Source of the DNA: Bacteroidetes bacterium GWF2_40_14
Lineage (GTDB): Bacteria; Bacteroidota; Bacteroidia; Bacteroidales; UBA932
Assembly (NCBI GenBank): GCA_001769195.1
Contig: MEOK01000008.1
Location: 1 to 64,000 of the forward strand
DNA: 64,000 bases
Reading direction: 5' to 3'
Part shown: positions 53,568 to 62,952 of the stretch, one piece after another
How positions within the stretch are numbered: position 1 is the stretch's first letter
Layout of the letters: every line of letters starts with the position of its first letter
The notes under the pieces: model-generated
What the model saw: the letters and a program-made list of their open reading frames with translations, nothing else
What the model was told of the DNA's origin: nothing
The model's database searches: none
Translations under genes and position numbers: made by a program

Positions 53568-54166
53568 AGAATTTTAATGAACTTGATTTTGACAAGAACA
53601 AAGACGGCCTCATTCCTGCTATCATTCAGGACAGCCGCACACTACGGGTGCTAATGTTAGGCTATATGAGCAAGGGCTCTCTTGCCCTTAGCATGGAGAG
53701 CTGTAATGTGACATTTTACAGCAGGAGCATTCAAAAGCTCTGGACAAAGGGAGAGACAAGTGGCAACTTCCTTAGGTTGGTTAGTATCGATGCAGATTGC
53801 GACGGTGATACTCTTTTGATTAAGGCGGAACCACGCGGTGTTGTGTGTCACAAAGGGACCGTAAGCTGCTTTGGAGATGCCGACAGCCAGGGTTTCATCC
53901 GCCAACTTGCCAAAACCATAAAGGAGAGACATGAAGCCATGCCTGAGGGGTCGTATACAACAAGCCTTTTCCGTGACGGTATCTCAAAAATTGCCCAGAA
54001 GGTGGGAGAGGAGGCAGTAGAGACGGTCATTGAAGCCTTGAAAGGCGACAAGGAGAGGTTGAAATACGAAATTTCAGACCTGGTGTTTCACCTGTTGGTA
54101 CTAATGGAAAATGAAAATCTAACAATTTCCGATATAGAGGAGGAACTTCTCCGTCGCAGTAAGTGA
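53564..54166 (+). CDS. hisIE: Bifunctional phosphoribosyl-AMP cyclohydrolase / phosphoribosyl-ATP pyrophosphatase
   Basis: 200 residues. HisI half (1-105): [36 protein letters not shown], and the metal-binding Asp/Cys residues in [10 protein letters not shown] and [10 protein letters not shown]. HisE half (from about 115): [25 protein letters not shown]. It catalyses steps 2 and 3. Last gene of the operon; all steps are covered except histidinol-phosphate phosphatase, which must be encoded elsewhere. Confidence 0.97.
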   Translation: MKNFNELDFDKNKDGLIPAIIQDSRTLRVLMLGYMSKGSLALSMESCNVTFYSRSIQKLWTKGETSGNFLRLVSIDADCDGDTLLIKAEPRGVVCHKGTVSCFGDADSQGFIRQLAKTIKERHEAMPEGSYTTSLFRDGISKIAQKVGEEAVETVIEALKGDKERLKYEISDLVFHLLVLMENENLTISDIEEELLRRSK

Positions 54167-54194
54167 GATAATCTTATAGTTACTACTTACTGCG
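54155..54194. terminator. Inverted repeat between convergent hisIE and fhs
   Basis: CGCAGTAAGT (54155-54164) and ACTTACTGCG (54185-54194) are perfect complements around a 20-base loop, and the stem can extend outward imperfectly into CTTCTCCG and GGAGGAG. It overlaps the hisIE stop codon. No T run follows on either strand, so a classic intrinsic terminator is doubtful; it may stabilise the 3' ends of both convergent transcripts. Confidence 0.5.
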
Positions 54195-54202
54195 GAGGAG
54201 AT

Positions 54203-55864
54203 TTAAAAAAGCCCTGTTATATTACCATCATTGTCTATGTCTATTCGCTCCGAAGATGGCTCTTCAGGCAATCCGGGCATACGCATTATATCTCCTGTGA
54301 TGGGAATAAGGAAGCCGGCACCTGAGGCTATCTCTATCTCCCTCACTGTAATTATAAAATCTTTCGGGCGGCCCAGAAGTTCCGGATTATCCGAAAGAGA
54401 TTTCTGTGTTTTAGCCATGCATATAGCCAGGTCATTAAGTCCGAGGTTTGCTATTTTTACAAGATTTGCCTTTGCTTTTGCTGTATAGTCCACAGCTTCT
54501 GCACCGTAGATTTTTTTTGCAATAGTTTCAATCTTCTTCTCTACGCTGTCTGTAAGGGGATAAAGCGGCAGGAAGTTAGGACAGCAGTCGTCGGACGCAG
54601 TTACGACGAGTCGCGCCAATTCCTCAGCACCGGCACCACCTTTGCCCCATACATCAATAATTGATACCGGTATGTTTTTCTGTTTGCAGAACTCTGCAAT
54701 AAAGTCCAGCTCTGCCTGAGTGTCTGTGAGGAACCTGTTAACAGCAACAACGGGTGCAAGACTGAACTGCCTTATGTTCTCCACGTGTTTTTCCAGGTTG
54801 ACGATACCTTTTTCAAGTGCTGCAAGGTTTTCGTTTTTAATCTCTTTCAGTGGTTGACCTCCATGATACTTGAGCGCCCTTACTGTAGCCACCAGAACTG
54901 CCGCATTAGGCGACAATTTTGCACTGCGGCACTTTATGTCCAGAAACTTTTCGGCGCCCAGGTCAAAACCGAAGCCGGCTTCGGTAACTGTGTAATCTGT
55001 GAGCGACATTGCAGTCTGGGTTGCAATCACTGAGTTTGTCCCTTGTGCAATATTTGCAAAAGGACCGCCATGAATGATTGCAGGGGTTCCCTCTATTGTC
55101 TGCACCAGGTTAGGTTTTATTGCTTCTTTCAGAAGTGCAGCCATTGCACCGTTGGCCTTGAGGTCACGGGCATATATGGGTTTCTTGTCAAATGTAAATC
55201 CGATGAAAATGTTCCCAAGTCGTTGCTTGAGGTCGTTAATATCGTTTGATAAACAAAGAATTGCCATAACTTCCGAGGCAGCGGTGATATCAAATCCAGT
55301 CTCCCGGGGAATTCCGTTTCCGGTACCTCCCAAACCCAGTACCATAGACCTGAGGGAGCGGTCATTCATATCCATAACCCTCCTCCAAGAGATTGTACGA
55401 GGGTCCAGGTTGAGCGATCTTGTTTTGCTTTGTATATTGTTGTCTATGAGTGCTGCCAGTAGATTATGTGCCTTTTCGATTGCCGCAAAATCACCTGTAA
55501 AATGGAGATTTATATCTTCCATTGGCAAAACCTGAGAGTATCCTCCACCGGTTGCTCCCCCCTTGATTCCAAAAACCGGGCCCAGAGATGGTTCCCTCAG
55601 AACTACAACAGACTTTTTACCGATTCTGTTCAGCGCCTGGGAAAGCCCGATAGAAACTGTTGTTTTGCCCTCTCCGGCAGGTGTCGGGGAGATTGCAGAA
55701 ACAAGTATCAACTTTCCGAACTTTGTCCTGTCTATATACTTTAGCGGAAGTTTTGCCTTGTATTTGCCATAGAGTTCCAACTCTTCAGGATCAATTCCAA
55801 GCTGTTTTGCCACCTCTCCTATTGGCCGCATTTTGATAGTATGCGCTATCTGTTGATCTGTCAT
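54203..55864 (-). CDS. fhs: Formate-tetrahydrofolate ligase
   Basis: 553 residues, normal length. The ATP-binding motif PTPAGEGKTT is near residue 63; the family runs GGATGGGYSQVLPMEDINLHFTGD, LNLDPRTISWRRVMDMNDR and PGLPEEPSSERIDID follow in parts. It makes 10-formyl-THF from formate, ATP and THF. With a glycyl-radical-rich anaerobic lifestyle, formate is a likely one-carbon source. It stands alone, convergent with the his operon and divergent from dsrC. Confidence 0.97.
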   Translation of the reverse strand: MTDQQIAHTIKMRPIGEVAKQLGIDPEELELYGKYKAKLPLKYIDRTKFGKLILVSAISPTPAGEGKTTVSIGLSQALNRIGKKSVVVLREPSLGPVFGIKGGATGGGYSQVLPMEDINLHFTGDFAAIEKAHNLLAALIDNNIQSKTRSLNLDPRTISWRRVMDMNDRSLRSMVLGLGGTGNGIPRETGFDITAASEVMAILCLSNDINDLKQRLGNIFIGFTFDKKPIYARDLKANGAMAALLKEAIKPNLVQTIEGTPAIIHGGPFANIAQGTNSVIATQTAMSLTDYTVTEAGFGFDLGAEKFLDIKCRSAKLSPNAAVLVATVRALKYHGGQPLKEIKNENLAALEKGIVNLEKHVENIRQFSLAPVVAVNRFLTDTQAELDFIAEFCKQKNIPVSIIDVWGKGGAGAEELARLVVTASDDCCPNFLPLYPLTDSVEKKIETIAKKIYGAEAVDYTAKAKANLVKIANLGLNDLAICMAKTQKSLSDNPELLGRPKDFIITVREIEIASGAGFLIPITGDIMRMPGLPEEPSSERIDIDNDGNITGLF

Positions 55865-56003
55865 AATTAGTAATGGTTTGGGTGTTAAGTTGTTTTAAAA
55901 AGTAATTATTATATAACAAATTAATATAAATAAAGTTTTTTTAAAGTGATTTTTTTTTATTTATCTTCGTAAACAGTATTAACGCTAAAAGAATAAAATA
56001 ATA
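55865..56003 (+). promoter_or_regulatory. Divergent fhs/dsrC intergenic region with -7-like box
   Basis: AT-rich 139 bases. TATCTTCG at 55962-55969 matches TAnnTTTG in 7 of 8 positions and lies 34 bases before the dsrC ATG; several T runs upstream could act as a -33 element but none is a clean TTTG. I see no clear promoter for fhs and no riboswitch. Confidence 0.4.
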
Positions 56004-56321
56004 ATGGCAACATTTGAAGTAGAAGGAAAGGTATTTGAAGTAGATGGTGATGGATTTTTAACTGATCCGAATATTTGGAATGATGATGTAGCAAAATTGT
56101 TTGCGAAATCAGATGGTATCGAAGAATTAACAGACAAGCATTGGGCTATTGTCAGAATTATCAGAAGCAATTTCGAAGAGAAGGGAAATGCTCCAATGAT
56201 TCGTACCATTTGCCAGGAAACCGGTCTCAAACTGCGTGAAATTTACGAGTTGTTTCCACTCGGCCCTGCAAGAGGAGCATGCAAAGTTGCAGGTTTGCCA
56301 AAACCGGATGGTTGCGTTTAA
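56004..56321 (+). CDS. dsrC: DsrC/TusE-family sulfur carrier protein
   Basis: 105 residues. The flexible C-terminal arm carries both redox cysteines: Cys93 (in RGACKVAG) and the penultimate Cys104 (PDGCV), spaced by ten residues. TusE proteins for tRNA thiolation have only the last one, so this is a genuine DsrC type able to form an internal or trisulfide link. Family landmarks also include VDGDGFLTDPNIWN and DKHWAIVRIIRSNF. It is followed directly by DsrM- and DsrK-like genes, as expected for a substrate of a heterodisulfide-reductase-like complex. No dsrAB is present in the window. Confidence 0.93.
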   Translation: MATFEVEGKVFEVDGDGFLTDPNIWNDDVAKLFAKSDGIEELTDKHWAIVRIIRSNFEEKGNAPMIRTICQETGLKLREIYELFPLGPARGACKVAGLPKPDGCV

Positions 56322-56333
56322 CATCATGTGAAT

Positions 56334-56966
56334 ATGGAGTGGTATAAATTGATTGCTGTTGCAGCTCTTTTTATCTGTATTATGGTTTTTGCCATTCAGT
56401 TTATCAGACTGATCAAACTCGGTGTCCCTAAAGATCTCTCAAAAAGAGACGGAGATGTTAAAGGCGCTGTAATTTATTCTTTTACAAATGCAATGGCACC
56501 TGCTCAAAAAGAATCGGCATATATGCATCTGCCTACATATGCAGCGGGTCTTGTATATCATATGGGGACGTTTGCCGCACTTCTTCTGTTTGTCTTGCTT
56601 ATGATTTTCTCATTTGCCGGTATTATGCTCCCGGTCTTTATATCAACAGTAGTTTCCGGAGCATTTCTCTTTACCTCATTGTCCGGAATAGGAATTCTCT
56701 TTAAAAGGATATTGAACCGGGAGTTGAGATCTCTTTCAGGATTTGACGATTATATTTCAAATATTCTAACAAGCGGAATACAGCTTGTTAGTGCTCTCTA
56801 TCTGCTTTTTCCTTCAGTAGAGATTTTTTATTTTCTGACTTCTGCACTTTTGTTTATTTGGTTGCCGTTAGGTAAGACAAAGCATCTCATGTACTTCTTT
56901 TTCGCCAGGTTTCACCTCGGATTTTTCTATGGGTGGAGAGGAACATGGCCACAAAAACAGCATTAA
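56334..56966 (+). CDS. DsrM/HdrE-like cytochrome b membrane subunit
   Basis: 210 residues from the ATG at 56334 (GTG at 56328 also possible). About five to six helices with histidines placed as in NarI/DsrM-type dihaem cytochromes b: HLPTYAAGLVYHMGTF and LGKTKHLMYFFFARFHLGF. It would link the menaquinone pool to the Fe-S subunit encoded six bases downstream. Shorter than typical DsrM (about 320-400 residues), so it may be a reduced form. Identification rests on topology and neighbours. Confidence 0.75.
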   Translation: MEWYKLIAVAALFICIMVFAIQFIRLIKLGVPKDLSKRDGDVKGAVIYSFTNAMAPAQKESAYMHLPTYAAGLVYHMGTFAALLLFVLLMIFSFAGIMLPVFISTVVSGAFLFTSLSGIGILFKRILNRELRSLSGFDDYISNILTSGIQLVSALYLLFPSVEIFYFLTSALLFIWLPLGKTKHLMYFFFARFHLGFFYGWRGTWPQKQH

Positions 56967-56972
56967 GATAAT

Positions 56973-58277
56973 ATGGAAAAAATAGATAAAGAAAAAAGAG
57001 AGAAGGCTATAGATCTGCTCAGATCAAAATCTGACAGTAAGCTTATAACTCATCTCAACTCATGTGTAAGATGCGGGTTATGTGCAGGCAGTTGTATGTA
57101 CTACATAACAATGAAGGAGGCAAAGTACATTCCGGCAAAAAAGATTGACCTTGTAAGTTCCATATACAGAAGGTATTGCACCTTGGCCGGAAAAACAGTT
57201 CCTGCCTTGGTGAATGCAAAGGATCTGGATGAATCTATGGCAGAAGAGATGATTGATTCATTATACGGATCATGCACAATGTGTGGAAGGTGTGTCAAAC
57301 ACTGCTCTATAGGCGTGGATATTCCTTATATAGTGAAAAAAGGGAGAGAGATGCTGGCAACTATGGATATGGTTCCAAAAACCCTTCAGGCCACAGTTGA
57401 TGCTGCTATTAATACCGGCAACAATATGGGTATACCTACAGTGGAGTTTGTTGATACTATAAAATGGATGGAAGAAGAGCTGATTGACGAGATGCAGGAT
57501 GATAAAGCAAGGATTCCTCTGGATGAGATTGATAAGGATATTTTTTACACTCTTAATCCCAGGGAACCTAAGTTTTTTCCTCTGTCGATATCTGCTATGG
57601 CTAAGGTCTTATATGCAGCAGAAGCAAGCTGGACCCTTTCATCCAAATACTACGATGTTACAAACTACGGTTTTTTCAACGCCAATATGGCAGAAGCCAC
57701 ACAGATAGCAAAAAATTTATATGACGAGATTCACAAACTCAGAGGGAAGAGACTTATACTTGGAGAGTGCGGGCACGGATCGAGGGCCAACAGATGGGAT
57801 GGTCCCAACTATCTAAAAAAAGCATATGATTTTGATACAATTACTGCTGTTGAGCTCATTGGCGGTTATATAAGAGACGGTAAAATAAAGCTTGACAAAT
57901 CTCTTAACAAGGAGCTCTACACAATTCACGACCCATGCAACCTTGTAAGAAATGGCGGAATGCTTGAAGAACTCAGATTTGTGGTCAAAAGCTCGGTTGC
58001 AAACTTCATTGAGATGAACCCTTTCGGAAATGATAATTTCTGTTGCGGAGGAGGAGGAGGAGCTCTTGCGATGAGCGAGTACAACGACAGAAGGCTTAAA
58101 ATAGGAGAGATAAAAGCTGACCAGATAAGAAAAACCGGAGCAAAGGTTGTTATAACCCCATGCCATAATTGTGTAGATCAGTTACTCCAATTGAATCATA
58201 CATATAAACTTGGCGTTCAGATTAAAACCATATCAGAAGTAGTGGCTGATGCATTGATAATCATAAAAACAAACTAA
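56973..58277 (+). CDS. DsrK/HdrD-like Fe-S disulfide reductase subunit
   Basis: 434 residues. Two [4Fe-4S] sites at the N terminus (CVRCGLCAGSCMYY and CTMCGRCVKHCSIG) precede two CCG-type domains: ECGHGSRANRW with HDPCNLVRNGG, and FCCGGGGGALAMSE followed by TPCHNCVDQL, as in the noncubane-cluster subunits DsrK and HdrD. In sulfate reducers DsrK acts on the DsrC trisulfide. With dsrC and a cytochrome b gene upstream, I infer a small DsrMK complex that oxidises or reduces DsrC cysteines against the quinone pool. Confidence 0.88.
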   Translation: MEKIDKEKREKAIDLLRSKSDSKLITHLNSCVRCGLCAGSCMYYITMKEAKYIPAKKIDLVSSIYRRYCTLAGKTVPALVNAKDLDESMAEEMIDSLYGSCTMCGRCVKHCSIGVDIPYIVKKGREMLATMDMVPKTLQATVDAAINTGNNMGIPTVEFVDTIKWMEEELIDEMQDDKARIPLDEIDKDIFYTLNPREPKFFPLSISAMAKVLYAAEASWTLSSKYYDVTNYGFFNANMAEATQIAKNLYDEIHKLRGKRLILGECGHGSRANRWDGPNYLKKAYDFDTITAVELIGGYIRDGKIKLDKSLNKELYTIHDPCNLVRNGGMLEELRFVVKSSVANFIEMNPFGNDNFCCGGGGGALAMSEYNDRRLKIGEIKADQIRKTGAKVVITPCHNCVDQLLQLNHTYKLGVQIKTISEVVADALIIIKTN

Positions 58278-58288
58278 AAAATACAATT

Positions 58289-59452
58289 ATGAGTAAACTG
58301 ATTTACCTGGATAACTCAGCAACAAGCTTTCCAAAGCCGGATTCTGTCTATGACTTTATGAACACCTTTTTCAGAACCAAAGGAGTTAGCCCGGGCCGCT
58401 CCGGATTTGATGCTGCAGTGGAGACAGAAGAGGTGGTAAATAACACACGTAAAATGTTGACAACCCTTTTTAACGGAGGACCAGACCATAATAGGCTGAC
58501 ATTCAGCTATAATGCAACAGATTCACTTAATCTTATTATTAATGGACTGGTTGAGAAGGGCACTCATGTAGTAACAACATTGCTTGAGCACAACTCTGTC
58601 CTGAGGCCTCTGTATGTTCATGAGCAGGAAGGAACCATAGAAGTAGCATACGTTCCTTTTGACAATAACGGTTATGTAAACCCGGACGATATTAAAAATG
58701 CAATAAAGAAAAATACCAAATTCGTCATAGTTACTCATTGCTCAAACGTGCTGGGAACAATTCAACCTATAGCAGAAATAGGTAAAATATGCAAGGAGAA
58801 GGGAGTCATATTTGTTGTAGACGGCAGTCAGGGCGCAGGTTCTGTAGACTTTGACATGCAGGCTTGCAACGTAGATGTTTACTGTTTTACCGGACACAAA
58901 TGTCTTATGGGGCCAACAGGTATAGGTGGGTCTTATGTAAGGGATGGAATTGTGATAAAGCATACACGTGCTGGAGGAACTGGGGTTCGTTCGGCATATC
59001 CTGCTCATCTTGAGGAGTATCCTTACAGGTTGGAGTATGGAACACTAAATCTTCTGGGAGTCAGTGGACTTTATGCCGGCGTGAAATGGATCACAGAGCA
59101 GGGGATAATGAACATTCACAACAGAGAGATAGAACTTTGGGATAAACTACGTAAAGCTGCTCAGAGTATCGAAGGCGTAACAACATATTGCGCAAACGGA
59201 AAAGAGAATAAAAATCCAGTTCTATCGTTCAATATTAAAGGGTTCGAAGCAGGAGATGTTGGCACAATGCTTGACGTAGATTATAATATTGCAGTAAGGA
59301 CAGGATTGCAGTGTGCCCCTAAAGTCCACCAACATATCGGCACTGCAGACATACATGGAACAGTCAGAATGAGCATAGGAGCCTTTACGACGGAAGCAGA
59401 GGTAGATGCAGCAATAGAAGCCATAAAAGAGATAGCATCTATAAAAAACTAA
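58289..59452 (+). CDS. Cysteine desulfurase-like PLP enzyme (aminotransferase class V)
   Basis: 387 residues. Opening YLDNSATSFPKPDSVYDFM and RSGFDAAVETEEVV match the class V subgroup annotated as cysteine desulfurase family (TIGR01977-like). The PLP lysine is in CFTGHKCLMGPTGIG with VDGSQGAG before it; the catalytic cysteine is in VRTGLQCAPKVHQ near the C terminus. Such enzymes free sulfur (or selenium) from cysteine as a persulfide. It follows the DsrK-like gene by 11 bases, so a cysteine-to-DsrC sulfur relay is a reasonable inference. Confidence 0.88.
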   Translation: MSKLIYLDNSATSFPKPDSVYDFMNTFFRTKGVSPGRSGFDAAVETEEVVNNTRKMLTTLFNGGPDHNRLTFSYNATDSLNLIINGLVEKGTHVVTTLLEHNSVLRPLYVHEQEGTIEVAYVPFDNNGYVNPDDIKNAIKKNTKFVIVTHCSNVLGTIQPIAEIGKICKEKGVIFVVDGSQGAGSVDFDMQACNVDVYCFTGHKCLMGPTGIGGSYVRDGIVIKHTRAGGTGVRSAYPAHLEEYPYRLEYGTLNLLGVSGLYAGVKWITEQGIMNIHNREIELWDKLRKAAQSIEGVTTYCANGKENKNPVLSFNIKGFEAGDVGTMLDVDYNIAVRTGLQCAPKVHQHIGTADIHGTVRMSIGAFTTEAEVDAAIEAIKEIASIKN

Positions 59453-59466
59453 CAGAACTTAAATTA

Positions 59467-59493
59467 GAGGAGCCGGAAGGCTCCTTTTTTTTT
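59467..59493 (+). terminator. Intrinsic terminator after the dsr-like cluster
   Basis: Stem GGAGCC (59469-59474) with GGCTCC (59479-59484), loop GGAA, extended by A and G on the 5' side, followed by a run of nine T. It lies 14 bases after the stop of the cysteine desulfurase-like gene and closes that operon. Confidence 0.88.
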
Positions 59494-59528
59494 AGGCAAT
59501 GATATATTATTGTCAACTATAATTTTAT

Positions 59529-59536
59529 TATCTTTG
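59529..59536 (+). promoter_or_regulatory. Promoter -7 box of ugd
   Basis: TATCTTTG is a perfect TAnnTTTG element, 31 bases before the ugd ATG. ATTG at 59509-59512 is a weak -33 candidate with a short 16-base spacer. It lies just downstream of the terminator of the previous operon. Confidence 0.55.
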
Positions 59537-59566
59537 CTTATTACGATAAATGTTATACTTAAGCCT

Positions 59567-60886
59567 ATGAAAATTGCAATAGTAGGAACAGGATATGTTG
59601 GTTTGGTAACCGGCGCTTGTTTCGCAGAGATGGGTCTTAACGTTGTCTGTGTAGACATCGATAAGAGTAAGATAGAAAAACTCAAGAATGGAGTGATGCC
59701 GATTTTTGAACCTGGCATTCAGGAACTGGTTAACAAAAATGCAGATGAGGGGCGTCTGAGTTTCACTACAAATCTGATAGACATTCTTGATGATGTTTCT
59801 GTTATTTTCAGCGCAGTGGGTACACCTCCGGACGAAGACGGAAGCGCAGACCTTAAGTATGTGCTTGATGTTGCCAGAAATGTTGGGAAACACATGAACA
59901 ACTATAAATTGCTTGTTACCAAGAGTACTGTTCCGGTAGGAACCGCCCCTAAAGTAAAAAAAGTGATTCAGGCTGAGCTCGATAAGAGAGGAGTGGACAT
60001 TCCTTTCGATGTTGCTTCAAATCCCGAGTTCCTTAAAGAAGGAGCTGCAATTAAAGATTTTATGTCTCCGGACAGAGTAGTAGTGGGGGTAGACAGCGAA
60101 AGAGCAAGACTACTAATGGAAAGATTGTATAAACCATTTTTATTGAATGGTTTCCCTATTATATTCATGGATATAGCATCAGCCGAGATGTCGAAATATG
60201 CAGCAAACGCTATGTTGGCAACCAGAATAAGCTTTATGAACGAGATTGCCGCTCTTTGCGAGGCAACAGGCGCCAATGTAGATTCTGTAAGAAAAGGAAT
60301 AGGCAGCGATAAAAGGATAGGCTCAAGTTTTCTATATGCAGGAGCGGGTTACGGTGGCTCATGCTTTCCTAAGGATGTTAAAGCTCTGATTACAACAGCA
60401 AAGGAGTTTGGCTTTCAAATGAAGATAGTTGAGGCTGTAGAACTTGTCAATGAACATCAGAAGGGAATAATTTTCAGGAAATTAAACGATGCATTCAAAA
60501 ACAAGATAAAGGGAAAGACAATTGCAATCTGGGGACTTACCTTCAAGCCAGATACAGACGACATGAGAGAGGCTCCATCTATGGTGGTAATAAACGATCT
60601 TTTAAACGCAGGAGTCAAAGTAAGAATCTTCGACCCTGTAGCAATGGAGGAGACAGCACAAAAATTAGGAAACAAAGTGACTTTTTGCAAAAACCCATAT
60701 GATGCGGTCGACGGTGCTGATGCAGTTGCTCTGGTAACAGAGTGGAAACCATTCAGACTTATCAACTGGTCACATATCAAACAGTTGATGAAGGGAAATG
60801 TAGTTGTAGACGGACGTAATATTTATGATCCTGCAGAACTCAAGGCAGAAGGACTCAACTACTACTCAATAGGGAAAAAACACTGA
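59567..60886 (+). CDS. ugd: UDP-glucose 6-dehydrogenase
   Basis: 439 residues from the ATG at 59567; the frame is open from 59510 but that segment holds the promoter. The NAD motif [17 protein letters not shown] opens the protein, and the catalytic cysteine is in [28 protein letters not shown] marks the C-terminal domain. It oxidises UDP-glucose to UDP-glucuronate. The next gene starts two bases later and uses that product. Confidence 0.97.
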   Translation: MKIAIVGTGYVGLVTGACFAEMGLNVVCVDIDKSKIEKLKNGVMPIFEPGIQELVNKNADEGRLSFTTNLIDILDDVSVIFSAVGTPPDEDGSADLKYVLDVARNVGKHMNNYKLLVTKSTVPVGTAPKVKKVIQAELDKRGVDIPFDVASNPEFLKEGAAIKDFMSPDRVVVGVDSERARLLMERLYKPFLLNGFPIIFMDIASAEMSKYAANAMLATRISFMNEIAALCEATGANVDSVRKGIGSDKRIGSSFLYAGAGYGGSCFPKDVKALITTAKEFGFQMKIVEAVELVNEHQKGIIFRKLNDAFKNKIKGKTIAIWGLTFKPDTDDMREAPSMVVINDLLNAGVKVRIFDPVAMEETAQKLGNKVTFCKNPYDAVDGADAVALVTEWKPFRLINWSHIKQLMKGNVVVDGRNIYDPAELKAEGLNYYSIGKKH

Positions 60887-60887
60887 C

Positions 60888-61841
60888 ATGAAAAGGATAC
60901 TGGTCACCGGGGGCGCAGGTTTCATAGGATCTCATCTATGCACAAGACTTGTCAATGAGGGAAACGATGTTATTTGCCTGGATAACTTTTTTACAGGTTC
61001 CAAGCAGAACATTATTAAACTTATAGGCAATCCAAACTTCGAACTTGTCAGGCACGATGTAATTAACCCTTTTCATGCCGAGGTGGATCAGATTTACAAT
61101 CTTGCCTGTCCCGCATCTCCTGTGCACTATCAGTACAATCCCATAAAAACAATAAAGACTTCTGTGATGGGAGCCATAAATATGCTTGGTCTGGCTAAAA
61201 GAACAAATGCAAAAATATTGCAGGCCTCTACAAGCGAAGTATATGGTGACCCGATAATCCACCCTCAGACAGAATCATACTGGGGAAACGTTAATACCAT
61301 AGGAATCCGTTCTTGTTATGACGAAGGTAAAAGATGTGCCGAGACTCTTTTTATGGATTATCATCGCCAGAACAGGGTAAGAATCAAAATTATAAGGATA
61401 TTCAACACCTATGGACCAAACATGAATGCCAACGATGGAAGGGTTGTTTCCAATTTTATTGTACAAGCTCTGCAAAACGAAGATATTACACTTTATGGAG
61501 AGGGCCTGCAGACCAGAAGCTTTCAATACATAGATGACCTGGTTGAGGGAATGATAAGGGTCATGAATTCTGGTGATGACTTCACCGGTCCCGTGAATAT
61601 AGGCAATCCAAACGAGTTTACAATCAGGGAGCTGGCAGAAAAGATCATAATGCTTACAGGTTCTGAATCTGCAATTGTTCATAAAGAGCTACCTCTGGAC
61701 GACCCTAAACAAAGACAACCTGATATTACGCTTGCAAAGAAACTTTTTGACTGGGAACCCGTAATACAATTAGATGAGGGGCTTGGGAAGACTATTGATT
61801 ATTTTAGAAAACAGATAACAAATCGTGATGGAGATAAATAA
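60888..61841 (+). CDS. uxs: UDP-glucuronate decarboxylase (UDP-xylose synthase)
   Basis: 317 residues of the extended SDR fold. [10 protein letters not shown] binds NAD; catalytic Thr/Ser in [11 protein letters not shown] and the pair Tyr/Lys in [12 protein letters not shown], a hallmark of [21 protein letters not shown] and [19 protein letters not shown] are also typical. It decarboxylates UDP-glucuronate to UDP-xylose through a 4-keto intermediate. With ugd it forms a two-step route to UDP-xylose for surface polysaccharide. Confidence 0.94.
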   Translation: MKRILVTGGAGFIGSHLCTRLVNEGNDVICLDNFFTGSKQNIIKLIGNPNFELVRHDVINPFHAEVDQIYNLACPASPVHYQYNPIKTIKTSVMGAINMLGLAKRTNAKILQASTSEVYGDPIIHPQTESYWGNVNTIGIRSCYDEGKRCAETLFMDYHRQNRVRIKIIRIFNTYGPNMNANDGRVVSNFIVQALQNEDITLYGEGLQTRSFQYIDDLVEGMIRVMNSGDDFTGPVNIGNPNEFTIRELAEKIIMLTGSESAIVHKELPLDDPKQRQPDITLAKKLFDWEPVIQLDEGLGKTIDYFRKQITNRDGDK

Positions 61842-62952
61842 TTCTGAATTTACGATTTTAATCGTAGATGACGTTGATGCTAACGTCTTATTATTGAAGC
61901 TTTTAATATCAAAAGCCGGCTATAAGACATTAACTGCATTTAATGGCAGGGACGCACTGGAAATAGTAGAAAAACACAGGCCAGACCTTATATTGCTTGA
62001 TATTATGATGCCTATCATGGATGGGCACGAAGTTGCCAGACGTCTGAGAGAGATGCCGGATAAAGCAGAAATTCCAATTATTTTTCTTTCGGCACTTAAC
62101 TCTACCGAAGATATCGTACAAGGGTTCAAATTAGGCGCAGCAGACTATGTGTCGAAGCCTTTCAACAAGGATGAACTACTTACCCGCATAAACCATCAGG
62201 TATCACTTATTGCTGCCAAAAGACTAATATCGCGACAGACAGAAGAGCTCCGCAAGACAATCATAGGAAGGGATAAACTATATTCGGTTATTGCTCATGA
62301 TCTAAGGGCACCTATAGCATCCATAAGGATGGTCATGGAAGTATTGATTGCCGGAATAAAGAGGGAAAACATAGACGAGGATATGTATGAGTTGCTTATA
62401 ATGGCAAACAGGCTTACAGATGACAGCTTCACCCTTCTGGACAATCTTCTTAAATGGACAAAGAGTCAGACAGGACGTCTCAACACAGTTTTCCAGGATA
62501 ACGTGGATGTTATGAATCTGGTAAGTGGAGTGGTTGAGGTATTAAGAGCAGTAGCAAAGCTTAAGAATATTACAATCAATATTATAGGTAGTACAGAAAG
62601 GATTGCAAGGATAGATATCGACATGGTAAAGACAGCGCTAAGGAACCTTATAAGCAACGCAATAAAGTTCAGTTATGACGGTTCTGTCGTTGATGTGGAA
62701 ATTGTGGAAGAACCTGAAAGGATAGTTATTTTTGTAAAGGACCATGGGGCCGGTATCAGCATGGAGAACCAGGAGAGGCTGTTCAAATCAGAATCACATT
62801 TCACAAGTTTTGGCACAGACAACGAAGAGGGTTCAGGACTTGGCCTTCTGCTTTGCAACGAATTTGTCAAACGGAACGGAGGTACACTTGGCTTCACCTC
62901 GCAGGAGGGTATTGGATCTATCTTTAGTTTCGATATTCCAACTCAGCAATAA
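61828..62952 (+). CDS. Response regulator-histidine kinase hybrid
   Basis: 374 residues from the ATG at 61828 (GTG at 61825 also in frame), overlapping uxs by 14 bases. An N-terminal receiver domain ([16 protein letters not shown], phospho-Asp in [13 protein letters not shown], Lys in [11 protein letters not shown]) is followed by HisKA (His in [16 protein letters not shown]) and HATPase ([27 protein letters not shown]). No sensor or membrane segment, so it is cytoplasmic and likely controlled through its own receiver. Output partner unknown. Confidence 0.92.
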   Translation: MEINNSEFTILIVDDVDANVLLLKLLISKAGYKTLTAFNGRDALEIVEKHRPDLILLDIMMPIMDGHEVARRLREMPDKAEIPIIFLSALNSTEDIVQGFKLGAADYVSKPFNKDELLTRINHQVSLIAAKRLISRQTEELRKTIIGRDKLYSVIAHDLRAPIASIRMVMEVLIAGIKRENIDEDMYELLIMANRLTDDSFTLLDNLLKWTKSQTGRLNTVFQDNVDVMNLVSGVVEVLRAVAKLKNITINIIGSTERIARIDIDMVKTALRNLISNAIKFSYDGSVVDVEIVEEPERIVIFVKDHGAGISMENQERLFKSESHFTSFGTDNEEGSGLGLLLCNEFVKRNGGTLGFTSQEGIGSIFSFDIPTQQ

